A stretch of DNA of 64,000 bases from Pseudaquabacterium terrae. GTDB taxonomy: Bacteria; Pseudomonadota; Gammaproteobacteria; Burkholderiales; Burkholderiaceae_C. The position numbers and the translations under genes were made by a program. Below, piece by piece: positions 57,111 to 64,000 of the stretch (within the stretch, counting starts at the first letter, position 1; each line of letters begins with the position of its first letter). The stretch lies in contig NZ_JABRWJ010000006.1 of NCBI RefSeq assembly GCF_013266755.1, positions 553,638 to 617,637 on the forward strand, in the 5' to 3' direction. The notes beneath the pieces are model-generated. The model was not told the DNA's origin, did no database searches, and was given only the letters and a program-made list of their open reading frames with translations.

Positions 57111-57947
57111 CTACATGCCCTTGAACAGGTGCGTGTAGCTGCGGCTGACCTCCAGCTTCTCCGTGTGGCCCTTGATGGCCACGATCTGGCGGCCGCGGAA
57201 ATCGCGGCTGATGCCGCCGATCGCCTTGACGCTGACCAGCGTCGAGCGGTGGATCTGCCAGAACAGCTGCGGGTCGAGCTCGTCGACCAGCTCCTTGATC
57301 GGCTTGCGGATCAGCGCCTCGATCGTCGGCGTCTGCACGCGCGTGTACTTCTCGTCGCTGATGAAGAACAGCACGTCGGCGACCGGGATCATCTGGATCG
57401 CCTGGCCGACGGTGGCCTGGATCCACTCGAGGTAACGCGGCGCACCCCCGGGGTTGAGCTGCGCGGCCAGCTTGTGCAGCAGCTGCTGCACCGGCGGCGC
57501 GCCTTCAGCGTCCGGCGTACCGCGGCGCTGCAGGCGCTGCTGCACGCGCGCGATGGTCAGCTGCAGGCGTTCACGCTCGGCCGGCTTTAGCACGTAGTCG
57601 CAGACGCCCTGCTCGAAAGCCTCGACCGCGTACTGGTCGTAGGCCGTGATGAAGACGATCTCGGGCAGCGACTCGTCCTCGCCGATCTCCATCTGCGCGA
57701 TCTGGCGCGCCGCGTCGACGCCGGTGAGCCCGGGCATGCGGATGTCGAGGAACACCAGGTCGGGCCGGTGCTGCTGCACCAGCTCGACCGCCTCGAGCCC
57801 GTTCTTCGCTTCGCCGACGATCTGCAGCTCGGGCCAGACCTCGGCGAGCCGGGCACGCAGCTGTTCGCGCATCAGGCGCTCGTCGTCGGCGATCACCGCC
57901 CGCACGGCGGTGCCGGGGGTGGGGGAGGGGTCGGCTTCGGTATTCAT
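57111..57947 (-). CDS. LytTR family DNA-binding response regulator
   Basis: The 278-residue protein has a receiver domain (about 16-135) with the acidic pair D21-D22, the phosphorylated Asp D68 in LVFLDIRMPG and Lys in YVLKPAERE near 123. A linker with coiled-coil character leads into a LytTR DNA-binding domain (about 170-275: DVLFFISDEKYTRVQT, FWQIHRSTLVSVKAI). Its ATG overlaps the stop of the upstream membrane-protein gene by four bases. With the LytS-type kinase two genes upstream it makes an AlgR/LytR-type pair in one operon. Confidence 0.92.
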   Translation of the reverse strand: MNTEADPSPTPGTAVRAVIADDERLMREQLRARLAEVWPELQIVGEAKNGLEAVELVQQHRPDLVFLDIRMPGLTGVDAARQIAQMEIGEDESLPEIVFITAYDQYAVEAFEQGVCDYVLKPAERERLQLTIARVQQRLQRRGTPDAEGAPPVQQLLHKLAAQLNPGGAPRYLEWIQATVGQAIQMIPVADVLFFISDEKYTRVQTPTIEALIRKPIKELVDELDPQLFWQIHRSTLVSVKAIGGISRDFRGRQIVAIKGHTEKLEVSRSYTHLFKGM

Positions 57948-58402
57948 CCGACGATCGTAGCGGAGGCCTTGGGGCCCCGCGGCGAGCGCTGCAGCAAGCG
58001 GGCGATGGCGAACATCAGCAGCAGCAGCGGCGACGCCACCAGCAGCAGCACCGCCGCCAGCGCCATCAGCGGCAGCCCGAGGCCGACCAGCAGCGCGAAC
58101 GCCACCACCACCAGCACCAGCAGCATCACCATCGGCAGCAGCAGCGCGAGCATCACGCCGACCGACAGCAGCACCAGCACGAGCACCAGCTTGCCGCCGG
58201 CGGACAGCGTGCCGAGCTCGAGGCCGTCGACGATCTCCTCGCCGTCGATGATGATGCGCACCGGCGTGTCGCCCCAGGCGGCGAGGCCCTGGTCGAGGCC
58301 GACGTACAGGCCGATGCCGGCCAGCAGCAGCACCAGCAGCACCAGCACCAGCGAGCTGCCGCCGCTGCGGCGGCCGACGCGGTAGACCGTCATCTTCGTC
58401 AT
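57944..58402 (-). CDS. Small integral membrane protein coupled to the two-component operon
   Basis: The 152-residue protein starts MTKMTVYRVGRRSGG and has a first helix SSLVLVLLVLLLAGIGLYVG, a short soluble part with VRIIIDGEEIVDGLELGTLS (about 48-67), then a long hydrophobic hairpin rich in Leu/Val (about 70-138) and a basic tail. No family is recognised. Its start codon overlaps the kinase stop (TGATG) and its stop overlaps the regulator start (ATGA), so all three are translated together. It may modulate kinase activity or carry the sensory input. Confidence 0.75.
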   Translation of the reverse strand: MTKMTVYRVGRRSGGSSLVLVLLVLLLAGIGLYVGLDQGLAAWGDTPVRIIIDGEEIVDGLELGTLSAGGKLVLVLVLLSVGVMLALLLPMVMLLVLVVVAFALLVGLGLPLMALAAVLLLVASPLLLLMFAIARLLQRSPRGPKASATIVG

Positions 58403-59874
58403 CAGTGCGCTCCTTCGATCGGGCGGTAGGGCACGGTGATCGTCGCCCGCGTGCCGCCGCCTTCGTTCTCGGCGATCGTCAAGCCGGCCTTCGGTCCGTA
58501 CAGCAGCTGCAGCCGCTCGCGGATGTTGGCCAGGCCGACGCCGGTGCCGGCGGTGGCCGCGCGGCCGAAGCCCAGGCCCGTGTCTGAGACGGTGACCGCC
58601 AGCTTGCCGTGCACGATCTCGGCCTTCAGCGTCAGCTTGCCGCCTTCGGGCTTGGGCTCCAGGCCGTGCTTGATCGCGTTCTCGACCAGCGTCTGCACCA
58701 TCATCGGCGGGAACTCGGCCGAGACCAGGCCCTCGGGCACGTCGATGTGGGTCTCCAGGCGCTCTTCCATGCGCACCTTCAGGATCTCGAGGTAGGGCCG
58801 GATCACCGCCAGCTCGCGCGACAGGTCGCGCACGCCGCCGTCGCTGGCTTCGCGCATCGTCGGCATGCTGGCGCGCAGCAGCGCGATCAGGTTCTTCTGC
58901 ATCTGGCTGGCGCGCTTCGGGTCGACCTCGATCAGGTGGTCGATCGACGCCAGCGTGTTGAACAGGAAGTGCGGCTCCACCTGCGCCTGCATCGCCGCCA
59001 TGCGGGCCTCGACGACTTGGCGCTTCAGCGCCTCGGCCTCGGCCGTCTCGACCGCCTGCGCTGCCTGCGCCTCGGCCTGGATCTGGCGCTTGTAGGTGAT
59101 CTTGATGATTGCCGAGGCCAGGATCCACAGCAGCGCCAGGTTGGGCAGGAAATCGCCGTACTCGACGATGCGCACGCGGTGGTGCGGCTCGATCACCACC
59201 GAGTGGCGGCCGGGCTTGTCGATGTTGTCGGCCTCGGCTTCCGCTTCGGCGCGGACCTGCTCGGCGGCTTCGCGGGCGGCGTCGGCGGCTTCGCGAGCCG
59301 CATCGGCGGCCTCGCGCCGGGCTGTTTCAATCGATTCGCGGATGGCGCGCCGCGCTTCGGCCACCGCCTCGCGCACCGCTTCGCTCTGCGTGCCGGCGGG
59401 CAGCCGGATGTCGACCGCCTCCTCTCTGGCGCTCTCGGCCGCCGCTGCAGCGGCGGCCGCCGCGGACGCCGCCGATGCCGCGGCTTCGGCCGCCTTGCGC
59501 CGCGGCGTGATGCGCACGCCGCGCTCGTCGATCGAGATGTCCACCGCGCGCGAGTTGCCGTCGCCCTTCTCGATCTTGACGATCGGCTCGCGCGCTTCAC
59601 GCGGCGGGCTCGGGGCCGCAGGGGGTGCCGGCGGTGCCGTTGGCGTCGGCACGCGCACGACGCGCGGCGTCGACACCGTCTCGGTGTACTTCCAGCGGAA
59701 CGGCGGCAGCTCCTTGAGGATCGCCGTGCTCACCAGCAGCAGGATCGACAGCACGGCGAAGCGCCGCCACGAGATGCCGACCAGCCAGTTGGCGTAGCGG
59801 TGGAAGGCCTTGACGGTCGAGCTGGCGAAGCTTTGCCAGCGGTCTGACCAGTCGGTTCCGGCGGATGCGGTCAT
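58402..59874 (-). CDS. LytS-type sensor histidine kinase with a periplasmic Ala/Glu coiled coil
   Basis: The 490-residue kinase starts at ATG 59874. A first helix (ISWRRFAVLSILLLVSTAIL, about 33-52) and a second near 260-280 (FLPNLALLWILASAIIKITY) flank a periplasmic region with an extended Ala/Glu/Arg-rich segment (about 125-225; repeats REAADAAREAADAAREAAEQ). The transmitter follows: PHFLFNTLASIDHL with the phosphorylated His, N box VENAIKHGLEPK, and G box DTGLGF...GVGLANIRERL. These are the His_kinase (LytS/AlgZ) features. Longer starts up to TTG 59922 exist but have no ribosome site. Signal unknown. Confidence 0.88.
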   Translation of the reverse strand: MTASAGTDWSDRWQSFASSTVKAFHRYANWLVGISWRRFAVLSILLLVSTAILKELPPFRWKYTETVSTPRVVRVPTPTAPPAPPAAPSPPREAREPIVKIEKGDGNSRAVDISIDERGVRITPRRKAAEAAASAASAAAAAAAAAESAREEAVDIRLPAGTQSEAVREAVAEARRAIRESIETARREAADAAREAADAAREAAEQVRAEAEAEADNIDKPGRHSVVIEPHHRVRIVEYGDFLPNLALLWILASAIIKITYKRQIQAEAQAAQAVETAEAEALKRQVVEARMAAMQAQVEPHFLFNTLASIDHLIEVDPKRASQMQKNLIALLRASMPTMREASDGGVRDLSRELAVIRPYLEILKVRMEERLETHIDVPEGLVSAEFPPMMVQTLVENAIKHGLEPKPEGGKLTLKAEIVHGKLAVTVSDTGLGFGRAATAGTGVGLANIRERLQLLYGPKAGLTIAENEGGGTRATITVPYRPIEGAH

Positions 59875-59993
59875 GAGGAAAAACTTGGGTACGGCAGCAG
59901 CAATGAGCCGCACTGTACGCAAGCACCCCGTGGCCGCGCACGGGGCATGTGACGCGATGCCGGGCCGGGTCGACAGGCTGCAACACGGGCGGA

Positions 59994-60152
59994 TCAGCCG
60001 GCAAGCGAAAGGCCGAGCCAGCCGCCGAGCAGCATGGACAGCGCAAGCAGCGCCACCAGCGCCGCTGCGGCGGCGGCCAGCAGCAGGCGCTGGCCGGGTG
60101 GTTCACGGGTTTGATCGTCGGGGAGCAGCAGGTCGAGCGGGGGGCTGATCAT
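59994..60152 (-). CDS. 52-residue single-helix membrane protein
   Basis: ATG 60152 is preceded by GGAGGA with five bases of spacing. The peptide has a short soluble N-terminus (MISPPLDLLLPDDQTREPPG), then one long hydrophobic helix RLLLAAAAAALVALLALSML and a Gly-rich end. Its upstream region (60204-60236) carries a spaced motif identical in layout to the one upstream of the 56-residue gene at 62548-62718. Divergent from the ECF sigma gene. Unknown function. Confidence 0.65.
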   Translation of the reverse strand: MISPPLDLLLPDDQTREPPGQRLLLAAAAAALVALLALSMLLGGWLGLSLAG

Positions 60153-60203
60153 GGGATCCTCCGGTGAATTCATCGTTGTCCGGCATCTCGGGTAAGCGTC
60201 CCG

Positions 60204-60236
60204 GTTGTAGGCCGCGGGCCGTTACCGTGCCGTTAA
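60204..60236 (-). promoter_or_regulatory. Promoter with tandem TAAC boxes for the 52-residue gene
   Basis: On the minus strand: TTAAC-GGCAC-GGTAAC, eight bases, then GCCTACAAC. The two TAAC half-sites have an 11-bp period, as OmpR-family regulators prefer, and TACAAC can serve as a -10 about 50 bp before the start codon. The layout is the same as at 62773-62805. Confidence 0.6.
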
Positions 60237-60259
60237 GCGCAACGAAGTCGGATCGCGCG

Positions 60260-60287
60260 GGAACTTTTTGGCGCGTTCGAGCCAATA
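60260..60287 (+). promoter_or_regulatory. ECF-type promoter of the sigma operon
   Basis: GGAACTT (60260-60266) matches the -35 of ECF sigma promoters, and CCAATA (60282-60287) lies 15 bp further at the -10 position, 24 bp before the sigma factor ATG. This suggests that the sigma factor transcribes its own operon. Confidence 0.5.
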
Positions 60288-60311
60288 GCTCTGGACAACC
60301 CACTCGCGCCG

Positions 60312-60902
60312 ATGACGCCTTTCGTCCCCTGGACCCTTCCGCCCGCGGCCGCGACCGGCACCGCCGCATGGCTGCGGGCGCTGGCGCAGGGTGACCGCTT
60401 GGCGCTCGACGCGCTGTACCGCCAGGAGGCGCCGGCGGTCTACCGCTACGTGCTGGCGCTGGCCGGTGATGCGGCCGCGGCGGCCGATGCGACGCAGGAC
60501 GCCTTCGTCGCGCTGGCCGAGCGGCCCGGCGCCTTCGATGCCGGGCTCGGCACGCTCGGTGCGTACCTGGCCGGCATTGCCCGCCACGCGCTGCTGGCGC
60601 AGTGGCGGCGGCGCGGCCGCGAGATCGAATGGGACGACGACAGCGGCGAGCGAGCGCCCGATGAAGCCAGCTGCCCCGAGCGGCGGCTGGTGCAGCAGCA
60701 GGCGCTGCAACAGGTCTGGCTCGCACTGCGCGCCTTGCCGTGGCCGCAGCGCGAGGCGCTGGTGCTGGTCGACCTGCAGGGAAGGCCTTATGCCGAAGCC
60801 GCGCGCATCGCCGGCTGTGAACTGAACACCTTGCGCACGCGCGTGCTGCGTGCGCGCCACCGGCTCGCCGATCTGCTCGGTGCCGGCTCCGGAGATTCGT
60901 GA
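60312..60902 (+). CDS. ECF-type RNA polymerase sigma factor
   Basis: The 196-residue protein has only sigma regions 2 and 4. Region 2 covers about residues 25-100 (LDALYRQEAPAVYRYVLALA, then DATQDAFVALAE) and region 4 about 135-190 (LRALPWPQREALVLVDLQGR, then YAEAARIAGCELNTLRTRVL). It redirects polymerase to a small regulon. Its stop overlaps the start of the putative anti-sigma gene (GTGATG at 60899-60904). Family members near this sequence respond to envelope or oxidative stress; no signal is shown here. Confidence 0.9.
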   Translation: MTPFVPWTLPPAAATGTAAWLRALAQGDRLALDALYRQEAPAVYRYVLALAGDAAAAADATQDAFVALAERPGAFDAGLGTLGAYLAGIARHALLAQWRRRGREIEWDDDSGERAPDEASCPERRLVQQQALQQVWLALRALPWPQREALVLVDLQGRPYAEAARIAGCELNTLRTRVLRARHRLADLLGAGSGDS

Positions 60903-61414
60903 TGACGACACCGACCCACCCCCCCGCCGCGACGGCGCTGCCGCTGCAGGACCTGCTCGACGGCATGGGCAGCGACCTCGCGCGCATCGCGCCGCCGCCG
61001 CTGGCGCCGCGTGTCGTGCGCACGCTGCGGCGCGTGCGGCCGCCGGCCTGGCGCCGGCTGGTCTTCGGCTTCCCGGGGGCCGTGCTGTGCGCTCTGGCGC
61101 TGTTCGGCTCGGTGGTGCTGGTGCTGCAGGACGACGGGCCGTGGCGCGGCGAGCGGCTCGATCCGCCGCAGGACCAGGCCGGTCTGTCGGCCGACAGCGG
61201 CTTCGTTCCGGTGGCCGGTGCCGAACGCTGGCAGCACCTGCTGCGCGGCGAAGACGCCGCGGCGGCCTGGGTCGTGCCGTCGGAGCTGCCGCGCGAGCGC
61301 CTGGCCGCGCTCGGCCTGCCCTACGACCCGTCGCGTGCCGGCGAGACCGTGCGCGCCGAACTGCTGCTGCACTCGTCCGGCGAGCTGCTCGCGGTGCGCG
61401 TGCTCCACCGCTAG
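60899..61414 (+). CDS. Putative anti-sigma factor, single-helix membrane protein
   Basis: The 171-residue protein follows the sigma gene with a four-base overlap (GTG 60899 or ATG 60902). It has a cytosolic N-terminal stretch with a helix (LQDLLDGMGSDLARIAPPPL), a membrane helix (LVFGFPGAVLCALALFGSVV, about 58-77) and a periplasmic domain with WQHLLRGEDAAAAW and LAALGLPYDPSRAGETVRAE. Position and topology fit an anti-sigma factor, but no zinc motif (HxxxCxxC) is present, so the fold is unconfirmed. Confidence 0.7.
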   Translation: MMTTPTHPPAATALPLQDLLDGMGSDLARIAPPPLAPRVVRTLRRVRPPAWRRLVFGFPGAVLCALALFGSVVLVLQDDGPWRGERLDPPQDQAGLSADSGFVPVAGAERWQHLLRGEDAAAAWVVPSELPRERLAALGLPYDPSRAGETVRAELLLHSSGELLAVRVLHR

Positions 61415-61443
61415 GGCCGGTCAACGCTACAGGAGGGCTCACC

Positions 61444-62544
61444 ATGGCCACGTCCATCCACCGCGCCGCCGTGCTGGCCGGCGCCGCCTTCGCCCTCGCG
61501 CCGCTGGCGCCGGCGCTGGCCTTCGAATCGGTCTTCAGCGCCGTCGCTGGCGACGTGATGCGGCTGGCGCAGGCCGAGCTGAACGACACGCAGGCCTTCA
61601 TGGCCGCCGAGCTCGAAGCCGAGCGGCCGGTGCGCGGCGCGCCCTATTGCGCCGACGCGGTGCACGAGAGCGTGCAGCTGCTGCCCGACGCCAACGGCGC
61701 GATCGGCAACCGCATCGTGCGCCGGCAGCAGACGCGGCTGTGCCGCGACGGCGAGGGCCGCACGCGCCAGGAGGTCGACAACCAGGGCCAGCGCCGCATC
61801 TATCTGCGCGATCCCGTCGGCCGCGAGAACTGGGTGCTCGATCCGCAGCGCAAGACCGCGCGCAAGCTCGGCCGCGGCCCGATGGGCGCGTTCGAAGGGC
61901 CGCTGATCGACCACTCGGCCTGGCACGAGTACGGGGAGCGCATGCGTGAATGGGCGCGCGGGGTGTCGGAGCGCATGTCGCGGGGGCACGGCGCGCCGGG
62001 CGCCGCGCCGCCGGCGGTGCCGCCCCTGCCGCCGGTGCCGCAGGTGGCCCCGCTCGCCGCACCGGCGCCGGTGGTCATCGCCGCCGGCGAACCCGGAGCG
62101 CAGGGCCTGCAGATGCGCGTGCTGCGCGCCGACCACGCCGGCGGCGCCGAGCTGCCGTTGCCGCCCGGCATGGCCTGGCGCGCTTCCGGGCTGGCGCCGC
62201 GCGGGCCGGCGGTGGTCACCGCGCTCGGCAGCAAGGACATCGACGGCGTGCGCGCCGGCGGCGAGCGCAGCACCTGGACCATCGAGGCCGGCAAGGTCGG
62301 CAACGAGAAGCCGATTCACATCTTGCGCGAGGTCTGGCGCTCGCCCGATCTGCTGCTGACGCTGTCGACCACCGACTTCGATCCGCGCAGCGGCGAGACG
62401 CGCTACCGACTGACCAACCTGAAGCGCGGCGAGCCCGATCCGGTGCTGATGCAGGTGCCGGCGGACTACACCCGGCGCGGCCACGGCGCGCCGACGCCGC
62501 CGACCGCGCCGACGGCACCGTCCACGCCGCGCGGGCGCGGCTGA
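61444..62544 (+). CDS. Exported protein of the ECF operon, unknown function
   Basis: The 366-residue protein has a signal peptide (residues 1-27, cleavage after ALA-F). The mature N-terminal domain (about 28-175) contains the segments YCADAVHESVQLLPDANG and QTRLCRDGEGRTRQEVDNQG with YLRDPVGRENWVLDPQRKTA. Two cysteines (near 69 and 100) could form a disulphide. A Pro/Ala linker (about 180-215) leads to a second domain with IHILREVWRSPDLLLTLSTT and GETRYRLTNLKRGE near the end, which resembles MucB/RseB-like sensor modules only loosely. It is 29 bp after the putative anti-sigma gene. Unknown family. Confidence 0.7.
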   Translation: MATSIHRAAVLAGAAFALAPLAPALAFESVFSAVAGDVMRLAQAELNDTQAFMAAELEAERPVRGAPYCADAVHESVQLLPDANGAIGNRIVRRQQTRLCRDGEGRTRQEVDNQGQRRIYLRDPVGRENWVLDPQRKTARKLGRGPMGAFEGPLIDHSAWHEYGERMREWARGVSERMSRGHGAPGAAPPAVPPLPPVPQVAPLAAPAPVVIAAGEPGAQGLQMRVLRADHAGGAELPLPPGMAWRASGLAPRGPAVVTALGSKDIDGVRAGGERSTWTIEAGKVGNEKPIHILREVWRSPDLLLTLSTTDFDPRSGETRYRLTNLKRGEPDPVLMQVPADYTRRGHGAPTPPTAPTAPSTPRGRG

Positions 62545-62547
62545 GCG

Positions 62548-62718
62548 TCAGCCCATCAGGCGCACCGTCGCGCCGAGCAGGCCGACCGCCAGCCCGGCGG
62601 CGACGATCAGCCGCAGCACTCCCATCATCACGCGCTCCTCGCGGTCGAGCGCGTGCAGCGGTTCTTCGTCGGGCAGCGCCGGTCGCGCCCACAGCGTGGC
62701 GCCAAGGGGTGTGTTCAT
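62548..62718 (-). CDS. 56-residue single-helix membrane protein
   Basis: ATG 62718 has GAGGA six bases upstream. The peptide starts MNTPLGATLWARPALPDEEP, then LHALDREERVMMGVLR, and ends with a hydrophobic helix LIVAAGLAVGLLGATV and a short basic end. It is convergent with the exported-protein gene (stop codons 3 bp apart). Its upstream motif (62773-62805) matches that of the 52-residue gene at 59994-60152 in layout and sequence. Function unknown. Confidence 0.65.
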   Translation of the reverse strand: MNTPLGATLWARPALPDEEPLHALDREERVMMGVLRLIVAAGLAVGLLGATVRLMG

Positions 62719-62740
62719 CGTTGTCCTCGCCTGACCGAAT

Positions 62741-62761
62741 GCCGGCCCGTGGCGGGCCGGC
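62741..62761. repeat. 9-bp hairpin upstream of the 56-residue gene
   Basis: GCCGGCCCG (62741-62749) and CGGGCCGGC (62753-62761) are perfect arms around TGG. It falls between the TACAAC element and the start codon of the small gene, so it would lie in the mRNA leader and could attenuate it. Confidence 0.5.
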
Positions 62762-62772
62762 TTCTCGCTCCA

Positions 62773-62805
62773 GTTGTAGGCGAGGCAGCGTTACGCTGCT
62801 GTTAT
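62773..62805 (-). promoter_or_regulatory. Promoter with tandem TAAC boxes for the 56-residue gene
   Basis: On the minus strand: ATAAC-AGCAGC-GTAAC, eight bases, then GCCTACAAC. The 11-bp period of the TAAC half-sites, the eight-base spacer and the GCCTACAAC block are the same as at 60204-60236, and the distance to the start codon (55 versus 52) is almost equal. Confidence 0.6.
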
Positions 62806-62836
62806 CGGCGGCTGTCGAGACGCGCGCGATGGGCCA

Positions 62837-63832
62837 TCAGGCTTGCATCTTCAGCAGGTGGATCACGACGCGCGCGCTGGTTTGTTCGTAGTCGACGAAG
62901 TGGCGGAAGGCGGCGCCGTACAGTGGCGCGGCGCGCCAGTTGTGACGCTCGAGCTGCGCTTTCCATTCCGTCGTGCCCGCCATCTTCTGCAGCAGCTGGC
63001 CCCAGCCCTCCACCGCCTCGCGCGGCGCGCCCGGCGCGGCGAACAGGCCGCGCCAATTGCCGAGTTCGGTGGCGATGCCCTGCTCGCGCAGCGAGGGCAC
63101 GCTGAAGAGCCCGCGCGCCGACGACACGGCCAGCGCGCGCAGCGAGCCGTCGGCGATGCCGTCCTTCAACTCGCTGTAGCCGGCGATGCCGGCGGACAGC
63201 GCGCCCTGCTTCAGCGCGCGCGCGAAGTCGGCGCCGGCGCTCGAGGGCACGTACTTCAGCGTCGCCGCGTCGACGCCGATCGCGCGGGCGATCATGCCGA
63301 GCAGCATGTGATCGACGCCGCCGGCGCTGCCGCCGCCGAAGGACAGCGTCTGCGGGCGACTTCTCATCGCCTCGACCAGCGCCTTGCCGCTGGTCAACGC
63401 CGACTCGCGCGGCACCGCGATCACCAGGGTGTCGGTCGTCAGCTTGGCCACCGGCTGCACCTGCGTCAGGTCGACCGGCGCGCGGTGCAGCGCGATCGCG
63501 CCGCACATCACGAGGCCGCCGATCATCAGCGTGTCGGCATCGCCGCTGTACTTGTCGACGAAGTGCGCGAGCCCCGGCACGCCGCCCTTGCCGGGCTTGT
63601 GCTCTAACTCGACCTGCTCGACCAGCCTGGTCGCCTGCAGCGTCGCGGCCACGGCCTTCGCGGTCTGGTCCCAGCCGCCGCCGGGATTGGCCGGCACCAG
63701 CAGCTTCAGCCGCGCGCGCGGTGCAAGCGCCTGCGCGCGGGCCGTGGGCAGGAGCCCGAGCCCGGCTGCGAATCCGGTGGCCAGCACGGGTGCGCCCAGA
63801 CCACCTTGCAAAAACTGGCGACGATGGATCAT
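62837..63832 (-). CDS. Tripartite tricarboxylate transporter substrate-binding protein (TctC/Bug family)
   Basis: The 331-residue protein has a Tat-like signal (HRRQFLQGGLGAPVLATGFA, cleavage near residue 33, ARAQA). The mature part follows the Bug family: LKLLVPANPGGGWDQTAKAV near residues 42-61, GKGGVPGLAHFV near 82 and FGGGSAGGVDHMLLG near 165. Such proteins bind carboxylates for a TctA/TctB permease; none is present, so it is another orphan binding protein. The first-strand Gly-rich loop (NPGGGWD) binds the ligand carboxyl group. Start at ATG 63832. Confidence 0.9.
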   Translation of the reverse strand: MIHRRQFLQGGLGAPVLATGFAAGLGLLPTARAQALAPRARLKLLVPANPGGGWDQTAKAVAATLQATRLVEQVELEHKPGKGGVPGLAHFVDKYSGDADTLMIGGLVMCGAIALHRAPVDLTQVQPVAKLTTDTLVIAVPRESALTSGKALVEAMRSRPQTLSFGGGSAGGVDHMLLGMIARAIGVDAATLKYVPSSAGADFARALKQGALSAGIAGYSELKDGIADGSLRALAVSSARGLFSVPSLREQGIATELGNWRGLFAAPGAPREAVEGWGQLLQKMAGTTEWKAQLERHNWRAAPLYGAAFRHFVDYEQTSARVVIHLLKMQA

Positions 63833-63956
63833 CGATACCCCTTCCGATCAGCGTCGAAACCGTGACCCCAGGCTAGGCCGAAGTTCCAGCACCCGCCGAA
63901 CGAGTTTGTTCTTGTGCCACAGGCACTTGGCGTGAGATCTGGGTTCGCGTTTCTGT

Positions 63957-64000
63957 CTACGGCCGGATCTGCTTGATCAGATCGAGCGCGTGACGTTGCG
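63957..64000 (-). CDS. Possible C-terminal end of a gene cut by the window edge
   Basis: Reading inward from the edge, one minus-strand frame gives QRHALDLIKQIRP and then TAG (63957-63959). The residues resemble a normal protein end, and the gene would precede the binding-protein gene on the same strand by 124 bp. Fourteen codons are too few to identify it. Confidence 0.3.
   Translation of the reverse strand, partial: QRHALDLIKQIRP

Overview
The window is a GC-rich (about 70 percent G+C) bacterial chromosome segment. It looks like a betaproteobacterium of the order Burkholderiales, probably near Rubrivivax, Leptothrix or Methylibium. The evidence is the proteobacterial gshA/gshB pair, the TorF-porin-glnK-amtB cluster, TctC/Bug-type and Leu-family binding proteins, an H-NS-like protein, and GC-rich intergenic repeats of the comamonad type (CCCC..GGGG hairpin followed by gcGAACGAAGTGAGC). 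No tRNA, rRNA, phage, insertion sequence or CRISPR array was seen. Gene density is high and most genes are ordinary housekeeping or metabolic genes.

Layout. 1-5000: 3' part of a DUF1501 gene, a small H-NS-family gene, an exported beta-propeller-like protein and comM/yifB. 5000-7900: a nitrogen-regulated unit with two NtrC-type sites and a sigma-54 promoter, then a porin, glnK, amtB and a terminator. 7900-17730: a sensor-less histidine kinase, gshA, kup, a GNAT gene, a class II glutamine amidotransferase, benE, gshB and uup. 17900-21500: an ABC amino-acid-type binding protein, an unknown conserved gene and a MocR regulator. 21678-27615: a co-directional block running away from the MocR gene (EamA exporter, GNAT, aminotransferase, serine/threonine dehydratase, PhzF, VOC, AlaX). 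27671-32146: divergent cytochrome c-prime and cytochrome b genes, GNAT, and a small sugar-acid block (HpcH/HpaI aldolase, aldose 1-epimerase, SMP-30). 32320-39574: the complete F1Fo ATP synthase operon atpIBEFHAGDC. 39724-45894: a KAS III-like gene, a hypothetical gene, a PhnZ-like HD protein, hemE and priA. The hemE-priA gap carries a cluster of DnaA-box-like sequences.

45914-49895: a three-gene envelope operon (two lipoproteins and an NlpC/P60-PG-binding protein), an AEC carrier, a PhoD fragment and a 43-residue membrane peptide. 49923-57091: a three-domain glycosyltransferase, a Rep/UvrD helicase, lysoplasmalogenase-like YhhN and a Pro/Ala-rich membrane protein. 57111-59874: an overlapping operon of a LytS-type kinase, a small membrane protein and a LytTR regulator. 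59994-62718: an ECF sigma, putative anti-sigma and exported-protein operon flanked by two tiny membrane-protein genes whose promoters share the same spaced motif. 62837-64000: a TctC-type binding protein and a partial gene at the edge.

The most unusual observations are the twin promoters of the two tiny membrane proteins around the ECF operon, a perfect 74-nt cloverleaf inverted repeat at the end of the alaX-like gene, the oriC-like box cluster beside hemE, the PhnZ-like diiron protein with no phosphonate genes around it, the lipoprotein with an internal duplication, and the NtrC/sigma-54 control region overlapping the upstream side of comM.
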